A DNA stretch of 64,000 bases, taken from the NCBI RefSeq assembly GCF_900104775.1, contig NZ_FNSA01000003.1:806001-870000 (forward strand). The letters are read 5' to 3'. The position numbers and the translations under genes were made by a program. The notes beneath the pieces are model-generated. The model saw only the letters and a program-made list of their open reading frames with translations. It was not told the DNA's origin and did not search any database. The DNA comes from Tsukamurella tyrosinosolvens (GTDB lineage Bacteria > Actinomycetota > Actinomycetes > Mycobacteriales > Mycobacteriaceae). Shown in pieces: positions 42,435 to 50,954 of this stretch (position 1 is its first letter; every line of letters begins with the position of its first letter).

Positions 42435-42959
42435 ATGGGTCTGCGGGCGGTGGCGGTCGTCGTCGGCGGTGCCGGCGTCGCCGTCGCCGCGTGCTGGACC
42501 ATGCTCTCGCCCACCGAGGTCGCGCAGGACCAGGTCGAATCCGGCACTCTCGCGCAGGTGGCGGCGGCACCGTCGGATCACCTGCACTGCGACGGCGGCC
42601 TCGAGGCGGAGGTGGGCGCGGCGCAGTCCTGCGTGCTGCACCGCGGCGGCGAGGAGTTCGCCGTCCAGCTGCGCGTCACCGATGTCGACGGGGACCGCGT
42701 GCACTGGGATTCGACCGTCTCCGGCGTGCCGCGGTCCGGTCCGCGGGTAGCCGTCGGCGAGCTCGAGCAGCGCACCCGCGAGGTGCTCGCCCGCGAGCGG
42801 CGCGTCGACGCCGTGACCTGCGAGGGCGGGCTGGCAGGCACCGTCGGGGCGCGGCAGACCTGCGCCATGACCGCCAGCGGTCACCGGCACGACGTGACCG
42901 TCACCGTCACCACCGTCGATCCCGCCCGCGTCCAGTGGGGCGTGACCGTCGGGAAGTGA
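42435..42959 (+). CDS. Secreted or anchored protein with two tandem DUF4333 units
   Basis: 174 residues. An N-terminal hydrophobic segment (about 3-25) acts as signal or anchor. Two similar units follow: LHCDGGLEAEVGAAQSCVLH with VTDVDGDRVHWD, and VTCEGGLAGTVGARQTCAMT with VTTVDPARVQWG; each has a cysteine pair likely to form a disulfide. This is the DUF4333 pattern seen singly in many mycobacterial lipoproteins and here duplicated. Function unknown. Convergent with accD3, one stop directly following the other. Confidence 0.8.
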   Translation: MGLRAVAVVVGGAGVAVAACWTMLSPTEVAQDQVESGTLAQVAAAPSDHLHCDGGLEAEVGAAQSCVLHRGGEEFAVQLRVTDVDGDRVHWDSTVSGVPRSGPRVAVGELEQRTREVLARERRVDAVTCEGGLAGTVGARQTCAMTASGHRHDVTVTVTTVDPARVQWGVTVGK

Positions 42960-44468
42960 TCAGCGGCCGCCGAGGAAGCGGTAGCGGTCCAGGCGCCGGC
43001 TGATCCGGATCGAATCGGGGATGAGGGAGAGCTCCGCGAGGGCGTCGCTCACCGCCAGGCCCACCCGGCGGGAGAACTCCGTCGGCTCGTCGGCCGCGTT
43101 CGGCCGTTCCGGGATCACCCGGTCGACGACGCCGTCCTCCAGCAGGTCGGCCGCGCGGATCCGCTGCCGCTCCGCCATCTCCGCGGCGTGCTCGGCGTCG
43201 CGGTACATCACCGCGCTCGCGCCCTCCGGCGGGAGCGGCGCGAGCCAGGCGTGCTGCGCGCACAGCACCCGGTCGGCGGGCAGCATCGCCAGTGCCCCGC
43301 CACCCGTGCCCTGCCCGAGCAGGACGGACACCGTCGGGACCGTGAGGGTGACCAGGTCGGACAGGCTGCGCGCCACCTCGCCGGCGAGGCCGCCCTCTTC
43401 CGCCTCGGGGGAGAGCGCCGCGCCCCAGGTGTCGATGACGAGCACGAGCGGCAGGTTGAGCTCCGCGGCCAGCCGCATGCCGCGCCGGGCCGCGCGGAGC
43501 GCCGCGGGGCCGAGTAGCGGGGGAGCGGCACCGTCGGCGCGCGTGGTGTCCTGCCCGACGACGACGCACGGATAGCCCTGCACCCGCGCGAGCGAGAGCA
43601 GCAGCGTGTGGTCGGTCTCGCCCTCACCCGTGCCCGAGAGCGGCAGACGGTCGGTGGCCGAATGCCGGAGGAAGGCGCGCACGCCGGGCCGCCCGGGCTC
43701 GCGGCTGATCCGCACCGAGTCCCACGCCGGGGTGTCGTCGTCCGCGGCGGCGAGTTCCTCGCGCACGCCGAGGTGCGGCGCGAGGGGGTCGGCGTCCTGC
43801 GCGCCGGCGAGTACCCGCAGCGTGCGGTGCGCGAGCAGCCGGACGAACCGGAGCGGCACCACGCCGTCGATGAGGCCGCGCTCGAAGAGGTGCTCGGCGG
43901 TCTGCACCCCGTCGGGGAAGGGCTCACCGCGTAGGGCCTCGTAGACGCGGGGGCCGAGGAAACCGATCCGCGCGCCCGGCTCCGCGATGGTGACGTGCCC
44001 CAGCGACCCCCACGACGCGAAGACGCCGCCCATCGTGGGGTCGCGGAGGTACACCAGGTAGGGCAGGCCCGACTGCTTGTGCAGCGTGATGGCCGCCGAG
44101 ATCTTCACCATCTGCAGGAAGGCGACGGTGCCCTCCTGCATCCTCGTGCCGCCCGACGTCGGCGTCGCCAGGAGCGGCAGCCGCAGCGCGGTCGCGCGCT
44201 CGACCGCGGTCACGATCCGCTCCGCTGCGGCGACGCCGATGGAGCCGCCGAGGAAGCCGAAGTCGCACGCGATGAGCGCGACGCGCTGCCCGCGGATGCG
44301 GCCCTCACCGGTGATGACCGCCTCGTCGTGGTGCGAGCGCTCCCGCGCGCGCTGCAGCGCGGCGGCGTACTCCGCGTCCGGCGCGACATCCGGCAGCGGG
44401 CCGTCCCAGCTGGTGAAGGTGCCGCGGTCGAGGATCGCATCGATGAGGTCCTGCGCCGTGATCGCCAT
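42960..44468 (-). CDS. accD3: Acyl-CoA/acetyl-CoA carboxyltransferase, fused subunits (AccD3-like)
   Basis: 502 residues from ATG 44468, supported by -10 TAGCCT (complement at 44476-44481) seven bases upstream. The N-terminal half is the beta carboxyltransferase part (FLGGSIGVAAAERIVTAVER, ATPTSGGTRMQEGTVAFLQM), the C-terminal half the alpha part (LVLVIDTWGAALSPEAEEGG, VSVLLGQGTGGGALAMLPAD). Length and position match M. tuberculosis AccD3 (Rv0904c), beside echA6. It transfers carboxyl from biotin to acyl-CoA. There is no zinc-finger N-terminus. Confidence 0.92.
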   Translation of the reverse strand: MAITAQDLIDAILDRGTFTSWDGPLPDVAPDAEYAAALQRARERSHHDEAVITGEGRIRGQRVALIACDFGFLGGSIGVAAAERIVTAVERATALRLPLLATPTSGGTRMQEGTVAFLQMVKISAAITLHKQSGLPYLVYLRDPTMGGVFASWGSLGHVTIAEPGARIGFLGPRVYEALRGEPFPDGVQTAEHLFERGLIDGVVPLRFVRLLAHRTLRVLAGAQDADPLAPHLGVREELAAADDDTPAWDSVRISREPGRPGVRAFLRHSATDRLPLSGTGEGETDHTLLLSLARVQGYPCVVVGQDTTRADGAAPPLLGPAALRAARRGMRLAAELNLPLVLVIDTWGAALSPEAEEGGLAGEVARSLSDLVTLTVPTVSVLLGQGTGGGALAMLPADRVLCAQHAWLAPLPPEGASAVMYRDAEHAAEMAERQRIRAADLLEDGVVDRVIPERPNAADEPTEFSRRVGLAVSDALAELSLIPDSIRISRRLDRYRFLGGR

Positions 44469-44519
44469 GGAATTCAGGCTACTGGGAACACCGGGCGGCG
44501 CGGACGCGTTGTTCGGGCC

Positions 44520-45344
44520 ATGACCGTACCGAACGTGAAGCTCAATAACGGAACCTCGATCCCCCAGCTCGGCTTCGGCGTCTGGCAGGTGCCGGACGAC
44601 GGTGCCCGCGACGCGGTCGCCGAGGCGTTGCGCGTCGGTTATCGCTCCATCGACACGGCCAAGGTCTACGAGAACGAAGCCGGCACCGGTGGCGCGATCG
44701 CCGAGAGTGGCCTCGCCCGCGACGAGGTCTTCCTGACCACCAAGTTGTGGAACTCGGACCAGGGTCTCGACGAGACGCTGCGCGCCTTCGACGCCTCGCT
44801 CGAGCGTCTCGGCACCGACTACGTGGACCTCTACCTCATCCACTGGCCCGTGCCCGAGTACGACCGCTTCGTCGACACCTTCAAGGCCTTCCAGCAGATC
44901 CGGGACTCCGGGCGGGCGAAGGCCATCGGCGTCAGCAACTTCCGGGTCGAGGACCTGCGGCGCGTGATCGACGAGACCGGCGAGACCCCCGCGATCAACC
45001 AGATCGAGCTGCACCCCGGCCTGCCCCAGGACGAGTTGCGCGCCTTCCATGCCGAGCACGGCATCGCGACCGAGGCCTGGTCGCCGCTGGGCCAGGGCGA
45101 GTCCCTGACCGACGCCGCCGTCGTCGAGGTCGCCGCGGCGCACGGCGTGACCCCCGCGCAGGCGATCCTGCGCTGGCACCTGCAGCTCGGCAACGTCGTG
45201 ATCCCCAAGTCCGTGACGCCCGCCCGCATCGCCGAGAACTTCGACGTCTTCGGCTTCACGCTGTCGGACGACGAGGTCGCCCGCATCAGCGCGATCGAGG
45301 GCAAGCGCATCGGCCCCGACCCGGCCGTGTTCAACCTGCACTGA
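44520..45344 (+). CDS. Aldo/keto reductase
   Basis: 274 residues starting MTVPNVKLNNGTSIPQLGFG. The AKR tetrad is visible: D in YRSIDTAKVYENE (with Y), K in FLTTKLWNSDQG and H in DLYLIHWPVP. C-terminal NADPH site QAILRWHLQLGNVVIPKSVT. This is the AKR5-like 2,5-diketo-gluconate reductase group; substrate broad. It is divergent from accD3 with a 51-base gap. Confidence 0.93.
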   Translation: MTVPNVKLNNGTSIPQLGFGVWQVPDDGARDAVAEALRVGYRSIDTAKVYENEAGTGGAIAESGLARDEVFLTTKLWNSDQGLDETLRAFDASLERLGTDYVDLYLIHWPVPEYDRFVDTFKAFQQIRDSGRAKAIGVSNFRVEDLRRVIDETGETPAINQIELHPGLPQDELRAFHAEHGIATEAWSPLGQGESLTDAAVVEVAAAHGVTPAQAILRWHLQLGNVVIPKSVTPARIAENFDVFGFTLSDDEVARISAIEGKRIGPDPAVFNLH

Positions 45345-45418
45345 TTTCCCCGTCCAGCCCCGGGCGCCGCGATGCGGCGGCCGGGGTGCGATGGTGCCCT
45401 GCGGCCGACTCTCGGATC

Positions 45419-45435
45419 CTGTCCGGATCGGACAG
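45419..45435. repeat. Hairpin flanking the G-rich array (left)
   Basis: CTGTCCG-GAT-CGGACAG, perfect 7-bp arms. A close relative, TGTCCG-TCT-CGGACA, lies at 45808-45822 on the other side of the array. It may terminate the aldo/keto reductase message. Confidence 0.7.
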
Positions 45436-45480
45436 CCCGTGCTGGCGCCTCTCACCGCCGGCGTCGGCGCTCGCGTGCGG

Positions 45481-45710
45481 TGGGGGATTCGGCTTCGGGT
45501 GGGGGAGACGCAGCGTCCCGCAGGGGAATCGGTCGCAGGTGGGGGAGACCCGGCGTTCAGGAGGGGAGTGAACGCGCAGTAGGGGAGAAGCTGGCGTGCG
45601 GTGGGGGATTCGGCGCCGCGCGGGGGACGTTCGAGCCCCCACCGGAGGAACGGCGCCTGATGGGGGACGGAACGCCGGGGTGGGGATTCGGCGCGGCGCG
45701 GGGGACGACG
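45481..45710 (+). repeat. G-rich interspersed repeat array, non-coding
   Basis: About eleven GGGGA or GGGGGA cores, most preceded by T or A, recur at intervals of roughly 18-22 bases (one gap about 40). The 19-mer GTGCGGTGGGGGATTCGGC occurs exactly twice (45475-45493 and 45596-45614). No gene with coding character spans it, although frames are open because of base composition. G runs at this spacing could form G-quadruplexes or act as a protein-binding array; no function is recognised. Confidence 0.75.
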
Positions 45711-45735
45711 CCACGCCACCACGCCCACCGACACG

Positions 45736-45789
45736 TTTCGAAGCGTTCTGCGACGAATACGACGCCGAACGTCGCAGAACCCTTCGAAA
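45736..45789. repeat. 20-bp inverted repeat, 19/20 matched
   Basis: The left arm 45736-45755 starts TTTCGAAG and ends GTTCTGCGACG; the right arm 45770-45789 is its complement with one mismatch; the spacer is 14 bases. It shares the core GTTCTGCG with the palindromes at 61299 and, in part, 52488. Confidence 0.85.
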
Positions 45790-45807
45790 GATGATGGGCA
45801 CCGGGCC

Positions 45808-45822
45808 TGTCCGTCTCGGACA
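45808..45822. repeat. Hairpin flanking the G-rich array (right)
   Basis: TGTCCG-TCT-CGGACA, 6-bp arms, near-copy of the hairpin at 45419-45435. The remaining bases to 45993 hold no recognisable feature. Confidence 0.6.
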
Positions 45823-45993
45823 CGATCGGAGAGCCGCCCGCACACCGAACCCCGGTCCCCAAGGACTCGGGTGAGACGACGGCCGTACTGGACGCGACCA
45901 CGAACGAAACGAGGGTGGGGCGGGAATGACGCGGTCGAGCGCATCGGAGGCCCCGAGCCGCTAGGCGAGGGGCTGACGTCTAAGCGAGCCGGG

Positions 45994-47094
45994 TCATTCC
46001 CGCGCCGGCCGGCCCTCAGCGCCGGACGCGTCCACGCCGACAGCCTCGGCGATCGCCCGCGCCGCCTCCCGCCCCGCGCGGTTGGCGCCGATCGTCGACG
46101 CGGACGGGCCGTAGCCCAGCAGGTGCAGCCGCGGCTCGCCGGCGACCTCGGTCGCCAGCCGCCCGGTCATGACGATGCCGCCGCCGGGGGAGCGCAGGTT
46201 CAGCGGCGCCAGGTGGTCCATCGAGTAGCGGAAACCGGTGCACCACAGGATCACGTCGGCGGGGACGAGCGTGCCGTCGGCCAGCAGCGGACCGTCGGGC
46301 GAGAGCGAGGCGAACATCGGGCGCCGGACCAGCACCCCGGCCTCGATGCCGCGGCGCATGGCGTCGGTCATGGGCAGGCCCGTCACCGAGACGACGGATC
46401 CGGGCGGCAGGCCCGCCCGCACCCGTTCCTCGACGCGCGCGACGGCGCGGCGCCCCTTGTCGGGATCGAAGGGCGTGGTGTCCCACTGCACCTCGCGGCG
46501 GGTGAACCAGGCCGTCTCCGCGACCTCGGCGATCTCCAGCAGCAGCTGCACCGCGGTGATCCCGGCGCCGACGACGGCGACCCGCTTGCCGGCGAAGGGC
46601 TCGGCGGTGCGGTAGTCGTGCGCGTGCAGCTGGGTCCCGCGGAACGACGGTGCGCCCGCCACCGTCGGCCAGAAGGGCCGGTCCCATGTGCCTGTGCAGT
46701 TGATGACGGCGGCGGCACGGTACTCGAAGGGGCCGTCGGCGCCGTGCCCGGCGACGAGGTAGCCGCCGTCGCACCGCGAGACCGACGCGACGTGGGCGGG
46801 CCGATGCACGTCGATCCCGAACCGCTTCTCGTACTCGCCGAAGTACTGCGCGACGCCGGTGGCGGCCGGAATGTCATCGCACTCGGTGCCCAGCGCGTCC
46901 TGGAGGCCCCAGCCGGGCAGGTCGTGCACATGATTCGCCGAGCGGAGCGTCAGTGACGGCCAGCGCTGCCGCCACGCGCCGCCCGGACCGGCGTTGTGAT
47001 CGAGAACAATCGAATTCTCGATACCGAACCGAGGGAGGAAGTAAGCGGCCGAGAGACCGGCCTGGCCAGCACCGACCACGACGACATCCTTCAC
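45994..47094 (-). CDS. FAD-dependent monooxygenase (CzcO/flavin-containing type)
   Basis: 366 residues from a GTG six bases after -10 TACGCT (complement at 47101-47106). FAD motif VVVVGAGQAGLSAAYFLPRF at the N-terminus, NADPH motif RVAVVGAGITAVQLLLEIAE mid-chain, and the cluster GGAWRQRWPSLTLRSANHVHDLPG. It resembles flavin-containing monooxygenases/trk-type oxidoreductases that oxygenate N, S or carbonyl substrates. The classical FxGxxxHxxxY linker is seen only in part (FRGTQLHAHDYR). Substrate unknown. Confidence 0.88.
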   Translation of the reverse strand: MKDVVVVGAGQAGLSAAYFLPRFGIENSIVLDHNAGPGGAWRQRWPSLTLRSANHVHDLPGWGLQDALGTECDDIPAATGVAQYFGEYEKRFGIDVHRPAHVASVSRCDGGYLVAGHGADGPFEYRAAAVINCTGTWDRPFWPTVAGAPSFRGTQLHAHDYRTAEPFAGKRVAVVGAGITAVQLLLEIAEVAETAWFTRREVQWDTTPFDPDKGRRAVARVEERVRAGLPPGSVVSVTGLPMTDAMRRGIEAGVLVRRPMFASLSPDGPLLADGTLVPADVILWCTGFRYSMDHLAPLNLRSPGGGIVMTGRLATEVAGEPRLHLLGYGPSASTIGANRAGREAARAIAEAVGVDASGAEGRPARE

Positions 47095-47117
47095 CCCCGT
47101 AGCGTAGATTGCGGGCC
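47095..47117. promoter_or_regulatory. Overlapping divergent leaderless promoters
   Basis: Minus-strand TACGCT (complement at 47101-47106) is six bases from the GTG at 47094. Plus-strand TAGATT (47105-47110) is seven bases from the ATG at 47118. The two hexamers overlap by two bases. Confidence 0.6.
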
Positions 47118-47852
47118 ATGATTGGTTACACGCTGGAGGAGAAGGTCGCCGTCATCGAGTTCCAGCGCCCGGAAGCGCGGAACGCTCTCAACCCCGAGAT
47201 CATGGACGGCCTGGAGGCGGCGTTCGACCGCGCGGAGGCCGACGGGGTCTTCGTCATCGTGCTCACGGGGCAGGGCACCGTGTTCTCCGCGGGGGCGGAT
47301 CTGCGATCGGGCGCGGTGCTGGACAAGAACTTCATGGAGCGCGTCATCCGGTTCTACCGCCGGGTCGAGGCGATGAAGCAGATCCTGGTCGCCGCCGTCA
47401 ACGGGCCGGCCGTCGGGGCGGGCGTGCAGATGGCGATGCTCGCGGACCTGCGCGTGCTGGACCCCAGCGCCACCATCGCGATCCCCGCCGCCAAACTCGG
47501 CGTTACGATCGACAAGTGGACGCTGCGCCGCCTCGAGGACCTGGTCGGCGGCGGCCATGCCCGCGGGGTGCTCATGGCCGCGCAGAAGATCGGTGCCGAG
47601 AAGCTGCTGGACCTGGGCTTCGCCAACGCGATCGGTGACCGCGAGGCCGCCCTCGAATTCGCCCGCGGCGTCGCGGGTCTCGCGCCGCTGTCGCTGCAGA
47701 ACTACAAGGCGCTGTTCAAGAGCGACGTCGCCGTCGAGCCGCTCACCGAGGCCGAGGAGGCCCGGCTGCACGCGGTGTGGGACTCCGAGGACCTCAAGGA
47801 GGCCATCATGGCGCGGATCGAGAAGCGCGATCCGCGCTTCCAGGGGCGCTGA
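47118..47852 (+). CDS. echA6: Enoyl-CoA hydratase/isomerase family protein EchA6-like
   Basis: 244 residues starting MIGYTLEEKVAVIEFQRPEA. Crotonase features: RNALNPEIMDGL, VIVLTGQGTVFSAGADLRSG and VNGPAVGAGVQMAMLADLRV (oxyanion hole). It resembles M. tuberculosis EchA6 (Rv0905), which lacks hydratase activity and shuttles acyl-CoA into mycolate synthesis; the same non-catalytic role is inferred. Position beside accD3 agrees. The MBL gene follows with 1 base between. Confidence 0.88.
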   Translation: MIGYTLEEKVAVIEFQRPEARNALNPEIMDGLEAAFDRAEADGVFVIVLTGQGTVFSAGADLRSGAVLDKNFMERVIRFYRRVEAMKQILVAAVNGPAVGAGVQMAMLADLRVLDPSATIAIPAAKLGVTIDKWTLRRLEDLVGGGHARGVLMAAQKIGAEKLLDLGFANAIGDREAALEFARGVAGLAPLSLQNYKALFKSDVAVEPLTEAEEARLHAVWDSEDLKEAIMARIEKRDPRFQGR

Positions 47853-47853
47853 G

Positions 47854-48954
47854 ATGCGGCTGGGCACCGTCGTCACGTTCGCCGCGGGCGCGGCCGCCGG
47901 GATCGCCGGCGCCGCGGGGCTCCGCGCCGCGGACGGCCTGAAGCGGTCGATGGGCGCGCAGGTCGACACGGTGTACACCAACACCGACCCGGACAGCCCG
48001 CACCAGCGGTTCGACGCTGCCAAGATCGCCCGCGGCGTCGTGGGCCGGGCGCGGCACGGGCTCGGGGCACCGTCGAGGCCGATCCCGCTGGCGGCCGACC
48101 CGAGCCCCGAGCAGGCCTCCGACCTGGCCGTGACCTGGTTCGGGCACTCGTCGGTGCTCATCGAGGTCGACGGTTTCCGCATCCTCGCCGACCCGGTCTG
48201 GGGCGAGCGGGTGTCCCCGTCGCCGACGATCGGCCCCGCGCGCCTGCACCCCGTGCCGGTGGCGCTGAGCGCGCTGCCGCACATCGACGCGGTGATCATC
48301 AGCCACGACCACTACGACCACCTCGACCTGCCCACCATCGACGAGCTCACCCGCGACCGGGACGTGCCCTTCTGCGTGCCCGTCGGCGTCGGCGGGCACC
48401 TGCGCGCGTGGGGCGTGCCGGAGGACCGGATCGTCGAGCTGGACTGGGACCAGGCGCACACCCTGACCCGCGACGGCAGGAGCGTCAAGGTGGTCTGCAC
48501 CGAGGCCCGGCACTTCTCCGGCCGGGGCCTGACCCGCAACTCCACGCAGTGGGCGTCGTGGTCGCTCGTCGGCCCGGAGCACGCCGTCTTCTTCGGCGGC
48601 GACACCGGCTTCACGGAGCGGTTCAAGCTGGTCGGCGACCACTTCGGCCCGTTCGACCTGACGCTGCTGCCGATCGGCGCCTACGACCCGCTCTGGCCCG
48701 ACGTGCACACCAACCCGGAGGAGGCCGTCGCGATCCACGCGATGATCGCCAAGCCCGGCGCCCCGCTGGTGCCGGTCCACTGGGCCACGTTCAACCTCGC
48801 CTTCCACGACTGGTCCGAGCCCGTCGAGCGGCTCCTCGCCGCCGCGGAGGAGGCCGGGGTCGCCACGATCATCCCCATGCCGGGCGGCCGGGTCGACGGT
48901 GCCGGCGGGGCGATCACGCCTGGTACGGGCGACTGGTGGTCGACGGTCCGCTAG
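47854..48954 (+). CDS. Metallo-beta-lactamase fold hydrolase (Rv0906/NAPE-PLD-like)
   Basis: 366 residues. The N-terminus is hydrophobic (about 5-24), a signal or anchor. Metal motif VIISHDHYDHLDLPTIDEL (HxHxDH), with further ligands in EARHFSGRG, FFGGDTGFTE and PVHWATFNLAFHDW. This matches the outer-membrane or NAPE-PLD-like branch, which hydrolyses phospholipid-like substrates. It is one base downstream of echA6 in the Rv0905-Rv0906 order. Confidence 0.9.
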   Translation: MRLGTVVTFAAGAAAGIAGAAGLRAADGLKRSMGAQVDTVYTNTDPDSPHQRFDAAKIARGVVGRARHGLGAPSRPIPLAADPSPEQASDLAVTWFGHSSVLIEVDGFRILADPVWGERVSPSPTIGPARLHPVPVALSALPHIDAVIISHDHYDHLDLPTIDELTRDRDVPFCVPVGVGGHLRAWGVPEDRIVELDWDQAHTLTRDGRSVKVVCTEARHFSGRGLTRNSTQWASWSLVGPEHAVFFGGDTGFTERFKLVGDHFGPFDLTLLPIGAYDPLWPDVHTNPEEAVAIHAMIAKPGAPLVPVHWATFNLAFHDWSEPVERLLAAAEEAGVATIIPMPGGRVDGAGGAITPGTGDWWSTVR

Positions 48955-48964
48955 CCTGGCACGC

Positions 48965-49171
48965 ATGGATTTCAAGGATCTCGCGAACAAGGCCAAGGAC
49001 GCCCTCGGCAAGAACCCGAACATCATCGACAAGGCCGGTGACTTCATCGACGGCAAGACCGACGGCAAGTACTCCGCGCAGGTGGACAAGGCGCAGGACG
49101 CCGCGAAGAAGTTCGCCGGCGGCCAGCAGGGCCAGCAGGATCAGCAGGGCCCCCAGGGCCAGCAGCAGTAA
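48965..49171 (+). CDS. Antitoxin-like small protein (Rv0909/MT0933 family)
   Basis: 68 residues, starting MDFKDLANKAKDALGKNPNI. Helical, Lys/Asp-rich, with ending GQQGQQDQQGPQGQQQ. The family includes M. tuberculosis Rv0909, paired with toxin Rv0910; here no Rv0910-like gene follows, so it is an orphan and may do something else. -10 TAGCCT (48952-48957) is seven bases before the ATG, implying its own leaderless message. Confidence 0.75.
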   Translation: MDFKDLANKAKDALGKNPNIIDKAGDFIDGKTDGKYSAQVDKAQDAAKKFAGGQQGQQDQQGPQGQQQ

Positions 49172-49201
49172 TACACCTTCAGAAAGGGCGACACTGCTCT
49201 C

Positions 49202-50788
49202 ATGGGTCGTCATGACGCGCCGGGTGAATCGGCGCCGGAGAAGCCGCGCGGGCGCAATCTCGCGCGGCTTCTGCTCGGGGCCGGGCTGGTCGCGATCCTC
49301 GTGGCCGGCATCGTCGCCATCGTCGGCGGGAAGTTCGCCGGCTGCGGCGCGACGAACACCGTCACGGTGATGGCCGATCCGGCGCTCGCCGCGGCCGCGC
49401 GGTCGCAGGCGTCGCTCGCCTCAGACAGGTGCACCACCATCGCGGTCACCGAGGCACCCGACCGCGAGTCCGCCGGGCGCCTGGCGGGCGGCGGGGCCGA
49501 CCTCTGGCTCGCCCCGTCGCGGCTGCGCGCCGACGCCGTCTCCGCCCAGCTCGGCCGCGAGCTGCCGACCACCGTCGTGGCCGGTTCCCCGATCGTGCTG
49601 GCGGGCACCGCGATCCCGCAGCCCGCGAGCTGGTCCGAGGCCATGACCCAGGCGACGATCCGCGCCGTCCCCGCGGACTCCCCGTACGCCGACGCACCCG
49701 TCGCGGCGGCCGTCGCCGAGTCCTCCCGGCCCGGCGCCGGCGCCGGCGACGATCAGGCGCTCAACGCGGTGCTGGCCCAGTACGCGCAAGCCGCCAAGCG
49801 CGTGAGCGGCGAGCCCGTCGCGGCCGCGGCCGCCGAGGGCGGCGTCGTGGCGGTGCCCGAGTACGCCTACCTCGCGGAGAAGAAGGGCCGCGGCGAGCTC
49901 GCCGCCGTCGTGCCGAAGACCGGCGCCCCGCGCGACGAGCTCCTGCTCGCCGTCGCCGCCACCGGCGACCGCAAGGCCGCGGCGACCGCGGCCGGCGAGC
50001 GCCTCACCAAGGCCTTCACCTCCGCCGACGGCCTCGCGGCCCTCGCCCGCGACGGCCTGCGCGGCACCGCGCTGGCGGAGGCACCGTCGGGCGGCGTGGG
50101 CGCGGTGACCGCGCTCCCGGACCCCGACCGCGCCCGGCTGGCCCGCGCGGAGCAGACCTACTCGACCCTCGCCGTGCCGCTCAAGGCGCTCGTGGTGGTC
50201 GACACCTCCGGCTCGATGAACGAGAAGGTCGGCGACACGACCCGCATCGGGATGCTCGCCTCCGGCTTCACCAAGGTGGTCACCCAGATCCCCGAGGCCA
50301 ACGCCGTCGGCCTGTGGACCTTCGCTCTCGCGACGAACGGCGGCAAGGACTGGACCGAGGTCGTGCCCACCGCGCGGCTGTCCGACAAGCGCGGCCCGAC
50401 GACCCAGCGGCAGGCGCTGCTCGACGGGGTGAACTCCCTGCCCGGCCGCGTCCGCGGCGGCACCGGCCTCTACGACACGACGCTCGCCGCCTACCGGCAG
50501 GCCGTCAAGGACTTCGACCCCGCCTACTCCAACTCGCTGATCCTGCTGTCCGACGGCGGCAACGAGAAGAACGGCGGCACCACCCTCGACGAGCTGGTGG
50601 CGGAGCTGAAGAAGCTGGTGGACCCGGCGCGGCCGGTGAACATCCACACCGTCGGCATCAGCAAGGACGCCGACCTGCCCGCCCTGAAGAAGATCGCGGA
50701 CGCCACCGGTGGCACCGCCCAGTCGGCCGACACGGAGCAGCAGATGCTCGCGGACTTCGTCAACGCCGTCGCCAAGCGCGCGAAGTAG
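49202..50788 (+). CDS. Substrate-binding and VWA domain protein
   Basis: 528 residues from ATG. One N-terminal helix (about 22-45) followed by a cysteine (FAGCG), an extracytoplasmic solute-binding-like region (about 52-310: PALAAAARSQASLASDRC, PASWSEAMTQATIRAVPADS), and a von Willebrand A domain (about 325-520) with MIDAS motif DTSGSMN, T in RGGTGLYD and D in LILLSDGGN. The combination is found in actinobacterial surface proteins; likely adhesion or metal-dependent protein contacts, not catalysis. No substrate is visible. It is 30 bases after the antitoxin-like gene. Confidence 0.87.
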   Translation: MGRHDAPGESAPEKPRGRNLARLLLGAGLVAILVAGIVAIVGGKFAGCGATNTVTVMADPALAAAARSQASLASDRCTTIAVTEAPDRESAGRLAGGGADLWLAPSRLRADAVSAQLGRELPTTVVAGSPIVLAGTAIPQPASWSEAMTQATIRAVPADSPYADAPVAAAVAESSRPGAGAGDDQALNAVLAQYAQAAKRVSGEPVAAAAAEGGVVAVPEYAYLAEKKGRGELAAVVPKTGAPRDELLLAVAATGDRKAAATAAGERLTKAFTSADGLAALARDGLRGTALAEAPSGGVGAVTALPDPDRARLARAEQTYSTLAVPLKALVVVDTSGSMNEKVGDTTRIGMLASGFTKVVTQIPEANAVGLWTFALATNGGKDWTEVVPTARLSDKRGPTTQRQALLDGVNSLPGRVRGGTGLYDTTLAAYRQAVKDFDPAYSNSLILLSDGGNEKNGGTTLDELVAELKKLVDPARPVNIHTVGISKDADLPALKKIADATGGTAQSADTEQQMLADFVNAVAKRAK

Positions 50789-50802
50789 ACGCGACGCGGG
50801 AG

Positions 50803-50876
50803 TGCCCCCGACAGGAATCGAACCTGCGACCTGATCTTTAGGAGAGATCCGCTCTATCCGACTGAGCTACGAGGGC
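50803..50876 (-). tRNA. tRNA-Arg (anticodon CCT)
   Basis: The minus strand folds as a 74-base cloverleaf. The acceptor GCCCTCG pairs with CGGGGGC (one G-U), the D-loop is AGTCGGATA, the anticodon stem GATCT/AGATC holds loop CTCCTAA with anticodon CCT (reads AGG), and the T-arm contains GTTCGATTC. The discriminator is A and CCA is not encoded. Confidence 0.97.
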
Positions 50877-50954
50877 GTGCGGCACGAGTTTAGCCACGCG
50901 GACCCCGCCGGGTACATTCGGATGTCCGAGTTTGCACCACCAAGGGGGAGACGC

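Noticed and set aside
45481-45710. CRISPR array
   Set aside because: The G-rich units are about 6-8 bases with irregular spacers; there is no constant repeat of 25-40 bases and no cas gene.
42960-45944. Extended 994-residue reading of accD3
   Set aside because: The extra 492 residues cross the aldo-keto reductase and the G-rich array; the start at 44468 has a promoter and fits family length.
45345-45993. A gene in the 649-base gap
   Set aside because: Open frames arise from base composition; no start with promoter or ribosome-binding site and no family sequence; repeats explain the region.
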